Assembly: GCA_947647645.1 (NCBI GenBank)
Contig: CANSLE010000118.1
Location: 1 to 7,358 of the forward strand
Length of the DNA: 7,358 nt
Direction of reading: 5' to 3'
From: an uncultured Microbacterium sp.
Lineage (GTDB): Bacteria > Actinomycetota > Actinomycetes > Actinomycetales > Microbacteriaceae
Position numbers and translations under genes: made by a program. The notes beneath the pieces are model-generated. The model was not told the DNA's origin. It saw only the letters and a program-made list of their open reading frames with translations, and made no database searches. Positions 1-5,270 of this stretch are shown here, one piece after another (within the stretch, counting starts at the first letter, position 1; every line of letters starts with the position of its first letter).

Positions 1-255
1 CACCCCACGCGGGTGACCGACATCACGGTCACGGCCGTGGCGGCCGCCGACGCCGACGCGCTGCGATGGGAGGCGAGCGACGACGGCTCCTCGTGGCGGG
101 AGGTCGCCGTCACCGCAGAACTGCCGCTGGCCCCCGATCGCACCACGCCGTTCCGCTTCCGGGACCCGGTGCACGCGCGGTTCCTGCGCGTGCGGGCCGT
201 GCGGGACGTGCGACTGCGTCAGCTCGAGATGTTCGATCTCGGCGACGCCCGCTGA
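1..255 (+). CDS. 3' end of a protein with a discoidin (F5/8 type C)-like C-terminus
   Basis: The frame is open from base 1 and ends at TGA 253-255, so only about the last 84 residues are visible and the true start lies left of the window. The visible part is rich in short beta-strand-like stretches: a strand with LRWEASDDGSSWREV, then FRFRDPVHARFLRVRAV, then a last strand RLRQLEMFDL. This order (a 'xxS.DGssW' turn, then an 'aRFLRVR' strand, then a final 'i.El.vf' strand) is the usual ending of F5/8 type C (discoidin) carbohydrate-binding modules, often appended to secreted glycosidases. The parent enzyme cannot be named from this fragment. A GTG at 13 is internal and is not needed as a start. 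The assignment rests on pattern memory, not on an alignment. Confidence 0.55.
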   Translation, partial: HPTRVTDITVTAVAAADADALRWEASDDGSSWREVAVTAELPLAPDRTTPFRFRDPVHARFLRVRAVRDVRLRQLEMFDLGDAR

Positions 256-280
256 CCGCGTGACGCGTGCCCGCTATCGT
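252..280 (+). promoter_or_regulatory. Putative leaderless promoter of the potassium channel gene
   Basis: A -35-like CTGACC (252-257) and a -10-like TATCGT (275-280) are separated by exactly 17 bp. The -10 ends six bases before the ATG at 287, which puts the expected transcription start at or next to the A of the start codon. No Shine-Dalgarno sequence is visible before 287. Leaderless mRNAs of this geometry are common in actinobacteria. The -35 box contains the TGA stop (253-255) of the upstream gene. The dnaK promoter in this window uses the same TATCGT hexamer. There is no experimental evidence here. Confidence 0.5.
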
Positions 281-286
281 GGCGTC

Positions 287-1048
287 ATGAGCGAGAGGGA
301 CCGCCTCCGGCGTCCACTGTCACCGCGCGTGCTGCGGTGGGAGGACCGCACGGCGTGGCCGATGTTCGCCCTGTCGCTGCTGTTCTTCGCCGCCTGGGTC
401 TGGAGCCTCGCCGACACCAAGCTCACCTCTCCTCAGCAGAGCCTCCTGCTGGGCGTGATCGGCGTGATGTGGGCGGTCTTCATCGCCGACTTCCTCGTCC
501 GACTGTCGATCTGCGGGTCCCGTCGAGAGTTCCTCCGCACCCGCTGGTTCGAAGCCGTGTCATTGGTCGTCATCTATCTCCGGCCGTTCGTGATCCTCGC
601 CTACCTCTGGCGCCTCCCCTGGTTCCGGGCGCGTCCCTCGCGACAGCGGGTGCGGCTCGTGATCCTCGTCTCGCTGTTCACCCTGTTGTTCGTGTTCACC
701 GCCTCGACGCTCGTATGGCTGGCCGAACGACAGGACGCCCATGCCAACATCGTCGACCTCGGCGACGCCATCTGGTGGGGCTTCTCCACGCTCGCAACGG
801 TGGGGTACGGCGACTTCGTCCCCGTCACGCCCCTCGGCCGATCGATCGCCGTCGGCCTGATGATGGGCGGCCTCGTCGTCCTGGGCGTGACGAGCGCGAC
901 GGTGGTCTCCGCCCTCACCGACCAGATGCACCGCGTCGGACGACGCCTGCAAGAGGACCGCGCGCACGACGCCGCCCAGGCGGACGGACCAGTCCGGGCT
1001 CCGGAGCGGCATCCGGGTCGGGAACGGGACGACTCGATGCCATCATGA
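287..1048 (+). CDS. Potassium channel family protein (six-TM-like, TVGYG filter)
   Basis: This 253-residue inner-membrane protein is predicted to be a K+-selective channel subunit that works as a tetramer. The selectivity filter TVGYG is at residues 171-175, within a pore loop (about 156-170) flanked by outer (122-145) and inner (187-210) pore helices. Further hydrophobic segments lie upstream at about 26-41, 53-73 and 87-108, matching a shortened voltage-sensor-like S1-S4 module. The S4-like stretch lacks a clean arginine every third residue; basic residues cluster at 109-123 instead, so voltage gating is uncertain. The tail after residue 212 is short, charged and presumably cytoplasmic, with no RCK/TrkA-N domain. 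ATG 287 is preferred over an in-frame GTG at 260 because a -10 box lies just upstream of it and the residues gained at 260 look like promoter rather than protein. The gene converges on the chaperone operon and is probably a single-gene transcript. Confidence 0.88.
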   Translation: MSERDRLRRPLSPRVLRWEDRTAWPMFALSLLFFAAWVWSLADTKLTSPQQSLLLGVIGVMWAVFIADFLVRLSICGSRREFLRTRWFEAVSLVVIYLRPFVILAYLWRLPWFRARPSRQRVRLVILVSLFTLLFVFTASTLVWLAERQDAHANIVDLGDAIWWGFSTLATVGYGDFVPVTPLGRSIAVGLMMGGLVVLGVTSATVVSALTDQMHRVGRRLQEDRAHDAAQADGPVRAPERHPGRERDDSMPS

Positions 1049-1057
1049 GCGCATGAC

Positions 1058-1108
1058 CGCCGGCATCCTGGACGGCGCCGCTTGCGGGGACGAGGGCGGA
1101 TGCCGGTG
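1058..1108. terminator. Inverted repeat between convergent genes, likely bidirectional terminator
   Basis: CCGGCATCC (1060-1068) and GGATGCCGG (1098-1106) are perfect 9-bp inverted arms, extendable to 11 pairs (one of them G-T) at 1058-1068/1098-1108. The loop is 29 nt and GC-rich. The repeat lies in the 60-bp gap between the channel stop (1048) and the hspR stop (1109), where both transcripts must end. There is no U-tract, as is usual for actinobacterial hairpin terminators. Its function is inferred from position and symmetry. Both arms also carry the 7-mer GGCATCC/GGATGCC that recurs across the window. Confidence 0.55.
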
Positions 1109-1558
1109 TCAGCGCGCGGGCTCGTCCTCGGACTCGATCGCCGGCAGCGGACGCCACAGCACGACCTCGGTCGCCCGCCGTACGCGCGTGCCGTGACGGA
1201 GCGTCACGACCGCGCCCGTCGCCCCCGCGGCGAACACGCGGGAGCGACGGGCCATCTCCTCCTGCAGGCGCTGCTCGAGCTCGGCGACACGGCGGCGCAG
1301 ACCGCGCGCCTCGTTCTCGAGCTCGATCAGACGGGCGATGGCGGGCAGGCTCATCCCCTCTGCCGACAGCGCGGCGACCTCGCGCAGCTGCTTGACGTGG
1401 CGCAACGAGTACCGCCGGGATCCCCCCTGGGTGCGTCCGGGAACGACGAGCCCGAGCCGGTCGTACTGCCGCAGCGTCTGCGGGTGCATGCCGGCGAGCT
1501 CCGCGGCAACCGCGATCGCGAAGATCGGCGCCTCCTCGTCGGGCTGCTCGTCGGTCAT
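1109..1558 (-). CDS. hspR: HspR, MerR-family heat-shock repressor of the dnaK operon
   Basis: This is a 149-residue DNA-binding repressor with a MerR-type winged helix. The helix-turn-helix AAELAGMHPQTLRQYDRLGL spans about 18-37, followed by a glycine-rich, basic wing TQGGSRRYS (about 43-51). This is close to the core I recall for mycobacterial and Streptomyces HspR. A coiled-coil dimer helix (about 77-105) follows, and then a hydrophobic tail segment VVLWRPLP (132-139) like the VVWKP tail of mycobacterial HspR. In studied actinobacteria HspR binds HAIR inverted repeats and uses DnaK as co-repressor. It is the last gene of dnaK-grpE-dnaJ-hspR, and two HAIR-type sites lie before dnaK here. ATG 1558 is chosen because GGGAG sits 5 nt upstream of it. 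GTG 1564 (two residues longer, overlapping the dnaJ TGA by 4 nt) is possible. No cysteines are present. About 12 residues extend past the conserved tail. Confidence 0.95.
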   Translation of the reverse strand: MTDEQPDEEAPIFAIAVAAELAGMHPQTLRQYDRLGLVVPGRTQGGSRRYSLRHVKQLREVAALSAEGMSLPAIARLIELENEARGLRRRVAELEQRLQEEMARRSRVFAAGATGAVVTLRHGTRVRRATEVVLWRPLPAIESEDEPAR

Positions 1559-1560
1559 CG

Positions 1561-2544
1561 TCACTCCCGGGCCTTGGCCATGAGGTCGGCGCGCGGATTC
1601 TCCTTCGGCTCCAGCTCGTGGAAGCGCGCGAGCGCCTCCTTCGCCTGATCGTCGAGGTGCGACGGCACGGCGACCTGGACCTCGGCGAGCAGGTCGCCGG
1701 TGCCCTTCGTCGTGCGCACGCCGCGGCCCTTGACCCGCAGTACGCGTCCCGACGGCGTCCCCGGCGCGACGCGCAGCTTGACCGGGTCGCCGCCGAGCGT
1801 CGGCACCTCGATCGTCGCGCCGAGGGCGGCCTCGGTGAAGGTCACCGGGACCGTCACGCGGAGGTTCAGCCCGTCCCGGGTGAACACCGGGTGGGCACGG
1901 ACGGTGACGCTCACGACGACGTCACCGGGCTCGCCGCCGTCGGGCGATGGCCGCCCGCGGCCGCGCAGACGGATCTTCTGCCCGTCGGACACCCCGGCGG
2001 GGATCTTCACCTTGAACGGCTTGCCGTCCTCGCTCGCGAGCGTGATCGTCTCGCCCCTGACCGCCGTCTGGAAGTCGAGGGTGGTACGCGCCGTGACGTC
2101 GGCCCCGCGCTGGGGGCCACCGTAGCCGCGGAACCCTCCGGTCGACTGACCGAAGCGCCCCGAGCCGAACCCGCCACCCTGACCGAACATCGAGAACAAG
2201 TCGTCGAAGTCTGCCGTCTGCTGGGACCCCCGGGTCTGTCCGAACCGGCTGAAGACGTCTTCGAAGCCGCCCGCACCGGCGCCGGGCGCCTGGAAGCGGG
2301 CACCGCCCGCACCCATCGCGCGGATCTGGTCGTACTCCTCACGCTGACCCTTGTCGGAGAGCACGGCGTAGGCCTCGCTCATCTCCTTGAACTTGGCCTC
2401 CTTCGCCGGGTCTCCCTGCGTGGAGTCCGGGTGGTACGTACGCGCGAGCTTGCGGTACGCCTTCTTGAGGTCCGCCTCGGACACGTCCTTGGAGACGCCC
2501 AGGACCTGGTAGAAGTCCTTGTCGAACCAATTCTGACTGGCCAT
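1561..2544 (-). CDS. dnaJ: J-domain co-chaperone without zinc finger (DnaJ/CbpA type)
   Basis: This 327-residue cytosolic Hsp40 delivers clients to DnaK and stimulates its ATPase. The J-domain spans about 9-74 and has the essential HPD triad at 38-40. A long Gly/Phe-rich linker (about 78-146) contains the short motifs DVFSRFG and DLFSMFG. Two beta-barrel client-binding domains follow (about 149-225 and 226-295), including IPAGVSDGQKIRLRGRG and its paralogous VAPGTPSGRVLRVKGRG. The four CxxCxGxG zinc-finger repeats of classical DnaJ are absent, and the protein has no cysteine at all. By architecture it is class B (CbpA/DnaJB-like) and shorter than the roughly 380 residues of class A DnaJ. ATG 2544 is chosen because GGAGG lies 5 nt before it; a GTG at 2550 overlaps that Shine-Dalgarno sequence. 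It lies 15 nt after grpE and just before hspR. A class A DnaJ may be encoded elsewhere, commonly beside hrcA. Confidence 0.95.
   Translation of the reverse strand: MASQNWFDKDFYQVLGVSKDVSEADLKKAYRKLARTYHPDSTQGDPAKEAKFKEMSEAYAVLSDKGQREEYDQIRAMGAGGARFQAPGAGAGGFEDVFSRFGQTRGSQQTADFDDLFSMFGQGGGFGSGRFGQSTGGFRGYGGPQRGADVTARTTLDFQTAVRGETITLASEDGKPFKVKIPAGVSDGQKIRLRGRGRPSPDGGEPGDVVVSVTVRAHPVFTRDGLNLRVTVPVTFTEAALGATIEVPTLGGDPVKLRVAPGTPSGRVLRVKGRGVRTTKGTGDLLAEVQVAVPSHLDDQAKEALARFHELEPKENPRADLMAKARE
1564..1568 (-). promoter_or_regulatory. Ribosome binding site of hspR, within the dnaJ 3' end
   Basis: Read on the minus strand, GGGAG (1568-1564) precedes TGACG and then ATG at 1558, a 5-nt spacer. The dnaJ stop TGA (1563-1561) lies inside that spacer, so ribosomes ending dnaJ stop on top of the hspR initiation site, an arrangement that favours translational coupling. 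The same GTG-versus-ATG ambiguity and the same 5-nt spacer occur at the dnaJ start. Confidence 0.6.
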
Positions 2545-2549
2545 GGACA

Positions 2550-2558
2550 CCTCCTCCC
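2550..2558 (-). promoter_or_regulatory. Strong Shine-Dalgarno that sets the dnaJ start at 2544
   Basis: On the minus strand GGGAGGAGG spans 2558-2550, just after the grpE TGA (2562-2560). The spacer to ATG 2544 is TGTCC (5 nt). An upstream in-frame GTG (2550-2548) shares its first G with the Shine-Dalgarno sequence and so cannot use it. This is the best ribosome-binding sequence inside the operon, in contrast to the weak one before grpE. Confidence 0.75.
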
Positions 2559-2559
2559 G

Positions 2560-3156
2560 TCAGTCGGCCGGACCGGCCACGACGACCTTGGCCGGTCGCA
2601 GCTCGATCGTGCCGAGGCGGTACCCGACCTCGACGACGTCGAGGATCGTCCCGTCCTCGACGCCACCGGGGTTCGGGGCGTGGAAGATCGCCTCGTGCTG
2701 CTGGGGGTCGAACACCTCCCCGGCGACGCCGTAGGTCTCCACGCCGAGGCGCGCGACCACGGCACGCAGCTTCTCGGCGATGGCCAGCAACGGCGATCCG
2801 TCGACCAGGTCACCGTGCTTCTCGGCACGGTCGAGGTCGTCCAGCACGGGCAGCAGCCCCTTCGCCACCGATCCCTTGGCGCGGGCGCTCTCCACCTCGC
2901 GCTGTTCCTCGGTGCGCCGACGGTAGTTGGCGTACTCGGCCTGCACGCGCTTGAGGTCCAGCAGCAGATCGCGGTCCTCGGCGGAGGCCTCCGCGACGGC
3001 GGCCTCGTCGGTCTGGGCGGTGTCCAGGATGTCGTCGACGGTCAGCTCGTCTCCCTCGTCCGCGGCCCCCTGCGAGTCGGGGCCGGAGGCGTGTGCCTCC
3101 GACCCCTCGTCACCGGGGACTTCGTCGATGGGCTCTTCGAAGTCCTTGTTCGTCAT
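2560..3156 (-). CDS. grpE: GrpE, nucleotide exchange factor of DnaK
   Basis: This 198-residue cytosolic dimer opens the DnaK nucleotide-binding domain to release ADP. The N-terminal 60 or so residues are acidic and low complexity. A long helix with LKRVQAEYANYRRRTEEQRE (68-87) is the dimer coiled coil. LLPVLDDLDRAEKHGD (101-116) starts the four-helix region. The C-terminal beta-wing runs from GEVFDPQQHEAIFH (146-159) to the GrpE family signature GYRLGTIELRPAKVVVA (178-194). The length is normal for actinobacteria. It starts 12 nt after the dnaK TAA. The only Shine-Dalgarno-like sequence is a weak GAGA overlapping the region just after that stop, so translation may depend on coupling to dnaK and give less GrpE than DnaK (inference). 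No cysteines are present. Confidence 0.97.
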   Translation of the reverse strand: MTNKDFEEPIDEVPGDEGSEAHASGPDSQGAADEGDELTVDDILDTAQTDEAAVAEASAEDRDLLLDLKRVQAEYANYRRRTEEQREVESARAKGSVAKGLLPVLDDLDRAEKHGDLVDGSPLLAIAEKLRAVVARLGVETYGVAGEVFDPQQHEAIFHAPNPGGVEDGTILDVVEVGYRLGTIELRPAKVVVAGPAD

Positions 3157-3168
3157 GGCTCGATTCTC

Positions 3169-5055
3169 TTACTTTTTCGTTCCCGGCTTCTTGTCGTCCT
3201 CGTCCTCGACCACCTCGGCGTCGATGACGTCCTCCTGGGGGTTGGGCACGCTGCCGTTCCCCGGCGCGGCGGCCGTGGGGTCGGCCGGCTGGCCGGCGGC
3301 CTGCGACGAGGCGTAGATCGCCTCGCCGAGCTGCTGCTGCGAGACGTTGAGCTTGTCGTACGCGCTCTTCACCGCATCCTCGTCGTCCCCGGCGAGCGCG
3401 GTCTTCAGCGCGTCGACGTCGGCCTGCACGGAGGTCTTCACCTCGGCGGGGATCTTGTCCTCGTTGTCCTTGATGAGCTTCTCGATCGAGTACGACAGGG
3501 TCTCGGCCTGGTTGCGGACCTCGGCGACCTCGCGGCGCTTCTTGTCCTCGGCCGCGTGCTCCTCCGCCTCGCGCACCATGCGCTCGATGTCGTCCTTCGG
3601 CAGCGAGGAGCCACCGGTGATCGTCATCGACTGCTCCTTGCCGGTGCCCTTGTCCTTGGCCGACACGTGCACGATGCCGTTGGCGTCGATGTCGAACGTG
3701 ACCTCGATCTGCGGGATGCCGCGGGGCGCCGGGGCGATGCCCGTCAGCTCGAAGGTGCCGAGCGGCTTGTTGTCGCGCGTGAACTCGCGCTCGCCCTGGA
3801 AGACCTGGATCGCGACCGACGGCTGGTTGTCGTCGGCGGTCGTGAAGGTCTCGCTGCGCTTGGTCGGGATGGCCGTGTTGCGCTCGATGAGCTTGGTCAT
3901 GATGCCGCCCTTGGTCTCGATGCCGAGGCTCAGCGGGGTGACGTCGATGAGCAGCACGTCCTTGCGCTCGCCCTTGAGGACACCGGCCTGCAGGGCGGCG
4001 CCGACGGCCACGACCTCGTCCGGGTTCACGCCCTTGTTGGGCTCCTTGCCGCCGGTGAGCTGCTTGACCAGCTCGGTGACCTGCGGCATGCGGGTCGAGC
4101 CGCCCACGAGCACGACATGGTCGATGTCGCCGACCTTGATGCCCGCCTCGGCGATGACGTCGTTGAACGGCTTCTTGGTGCGGTCGAGCAGGTCCTTGGT
4201 GAGGTCCTCGAACTTCGCGCGGGTCAGGGTCTCGGACAGCGAGACCGGGCCCGACTCGGTCAGCGAGAGGTAGGGCAGGTTGATCGACGTGCTGCTGGAG
4301 CTCGACAGCTCTTTCTTCGCCTGCTCGGCCGCCTCCTTCAGGCGCTGCAGGGCGATCTTGTCGCCCGAGACGTCGACGCCGGTGGTGTCCTTGAACTGCT
4401 TGATGAGGTAGTCCACGACGCGCTGGTCCCAGTCGTCGCCGCCGAGACGGTTGTCACCGGCGGTCGCGCGCACCTGGATCGTCGAGAAGTCGTCGTCCTT
4501 GCCCACCTCGAGAAGGGACACGTCGAACGTGCCACCACCGAGGTCGAAGACGAGGATGAGCTCGTCCTCCTTGCCCTTGTCGAGGCCGTAGGCCAGCGCG
4601 GCCGCGGTGGGCTCGTTGATGATGCGCAGGACGTTCAGTCCCGCGATCTCACCGGCATCCTTCGTCGCCTGACGCTCGGCGTCGTTGAAGTAGGCCGGGA
4701 CGGTGATGACCGCGTCGGTCACTGCGTCGCCCAGGTAGGTCTCGGCGTCGCGCTTGAGCTTCTGGAGGATGCGGGCGGAGATCTCCTGCGGCGTGTACTG
4801 CTTGCCGTCGATCGCCTGGGTCTTCCAGTCGGTGCCCATGTGGCGCTTGACCGAGGCCAGCGTGCGGTCGACGTTGGTGACGGCCTGGCGCTTGGCGGTC
4901 TCACCGACGAGCACCTCGCCGTCCTTCGTGAAGGCGACGACCGACGGGGTCGTGCGGAATCCCTCGGCGTTGGCGATGACCTTCGGCTCGCCGCCCTCGA
5001 GGACGGAGACGACGGAGTTGGTCGTCCCGAGGTCGATACCCACTGCACGTGCCAT
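3169..5055 (-). CDS. dnaK: DnaK, Hsp70 chaperone
   Basis: This 628-residue ATP-driven cytosolic chaperone is also the likely HspR co-repressor. The nucleotide-binding domain covers 1-365: phosphate-1 loop DLGTTNS (8-14), TVPAYFNDAERQATKDAG (118-135), phosphate-2 loop FDLGGGTFD (170-178), ATAGDNRLGGDDWD (197-210) with T198 at the autophosphorylated position of E. coli DnaK, and adenosine loop VVLVGGSTRMPQV (314-326). The interdomain linker is at about 366-372, followed by DVTPLSLG. The substrate-binding beta-sandwich spans about 373-485 and the helical lid about 486-590. The disordered tail includes DVIDAEVVE. Between residues 72 and 90 it lacks the roughly 24-residue insertion of proteobacterial DnaK, the known Gram-positive-type signature. 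The protein is free of cysteine. ATG 5055 has a good Shine-Dalgarno sequence (AAAGGGA, 5067-5061, 5-nt spacer) and the expected MARAVGIDLGTT N-terminus. First gene of the operon, with a leader of about 70 nt. Confidence 0.99.
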   Translation of the reverse strand: MARAVGIDLGTTNSVVSVLEGGEPKVIANAEGFRTTPSVVAFTKDGEVLVGETAKRQAVTNVDRTLASVKRHMGTDWKTQAIDGKQYTPQEISARILQKLKRDAETYLGDAVTDAVITVPAYFNDAERQATKDAGEIAGLNVLRIINEPTAAALAYGLDKGKEDELILVFDLGGGTFDVSLLEVGKDDDFSTIQVRATAGDNRLGGDDWDQRVVDYLIKQFKDTTGVDVSGDKIALQRLKEAAEQAKKELSSSSSTSINLPYLSLTESGPVSLSETLTRAKFEDLTKDLLDRTKKPFNDVIAEAGIKVGDIDHVVLVGGSTRMPQVTELVKQLTGGKEPNKGVNPDEVVAVGAALQAGVLKGERKDVLLIDVTPLSLGIETKGGIMTKLIERNTAIPTKRSETFTTADDNQPSVAIQVFQGEREFTRDNKPLGTFELTGIAPAPRGIPQIEVTFDIDANGIVHVSAKDKGTGKEQSMTITGGSSLPKDDIERMVREAEEHAAEDKKRREVAEVRNQAETLSYSIEKLIKDNEDKIPAEVKTSVQADVDALKTALAGDDEDAVKSAYDKLNVSQQQLGEAIYASSQAAGQPADPTAAAPGNGSVPNPQEDVIDAEVVEDEDDKKPGTKK

Positions 5056-5097
5056 TGTGTTCCCTTTCGTGAAACGGATCTGAAGAAGTCTGCGGGG

Positions 5098-5118
5098 GTT
5101 GAGTCCTCACGACTCAAC
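5098..5118. promoter_or_regulatory. HAIR operator (downstream site), HspR binding
   Basis: GTTGAGT (5098-5104) and ACTCAAC (5112-5118) form a perfect inverted repeat with a 7-nt spacer. The pairing continues one base inward on each side, giving 8-bp arms around 5 nt. The published HAIR consensus is CTTGAGT-N7-ACTCAAG, so this site matches at all positions but the outermost base of each arm. It lies about +7 to +27 from the predicted dnaK transcription start, where bound HspR would block RNA polymerase clearance. It is also transcribed into the dnaK leader as a potential 8-bp RNA hairpin. Confidence 0.92.
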
Positions 5119-5131
5119 TTCGATGTGTTCC

Positions 5132-5160
5132 ACGATAACCGCGGCATCCACCGCTGTCAA
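5132..5160 (-). promoter_or_regulatory. dnaK operon promoter (housekeeping sigma type)
   Basis: On the minus strand TTGACA (5160-5155), a perfect -35 consensus, is followed after 17 bp by TATCGT (5137-5132), which fits TAnnnT. Transcription should start near 5126-5124, giving a leader of about 70 nt before ATG 5055. A strong vegetative promoter controlled by repression, rather than by an alternative heat-shock sigma factor, is the known logic of HspR operons. No CIRCE element (TTAGCACTC-N9-GAGTGCTAA) is present. Confidence 0.82.
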
Positions 5161-5164
5161 ACGC

Positions 5165-5189
5165 AAGTTGATATGGATCGGCTCAACTT
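5165..5189. promoter_or_regulatory. Second HAIR-like operator, upstream of the dnaK -35 box
   Basis: AAGTTGA (5165-5171) and TCAACTT (5183-5189) are a perfect 7-bp inverted repeat. Aligned on HAIR geometry this reads GTTGATA-N7-GCTCAAC, so the inner two bases of one arm and one of the other are degenerate while the GTTGA/TCAAC core and its 11-nt separation are identical to the first site. It ends 4 bp upstream of the dnaK -35 hexamer when read on the minus strand. Centre-to-centre distance to the first site is 69 bp. Multiple HAIR sites before dnaK are known in Streptomyces and mycobacteria. Confidence 0.75.
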
Positions 5190-5215
5190 CTCAGGCCGGA
5201 GTCCAGGGGTAGCCT
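5188..5215 (+). promoter_or_regulatory. Possible promoter of the divergent transporter
   Basis: TTCTCA (5188-5193) and TAGCCT (5210-5215) are spaced by 16 bp; they match TTGACA at four of six positions and fit TAnnnT. Transcription would begin near 5222, leaving a leader of about 50 nt before GTG 5271. The -35 box touches the end of the upstream HAIR-like site. It is weak by sequence alone and is listed because some promoter must exist in this 215-bp divergent gap and no better candidate was found. Confidence 0.3.
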
Positions 5216-5270
5216 GAGCCTCGGACCGCGGCGTTGCGGCGCCACCCGGTGTTCACCGAAGGGACATACC

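Noticed and set aside
1082..1648. 188-codon plus-strand frame opposite hspR
   Set aside because: Opposite strand of a clearly recognisable hspR; no motif of its own.
2463..2955. CTTGAGG words within dnaJ and grpE resembling HAIR half-sites
   Set aside because: Unpaired, inside coding sequence, explained by Leu-Lys/Lys-Leu codons on the minus strand.
5056..5270. CIRCE element for HrcA control of dnaK
   Set aside because: No TTAGCACTC-N9-GAGTGCTAA or close relative present; the inverted repeats here are of HAIR type.
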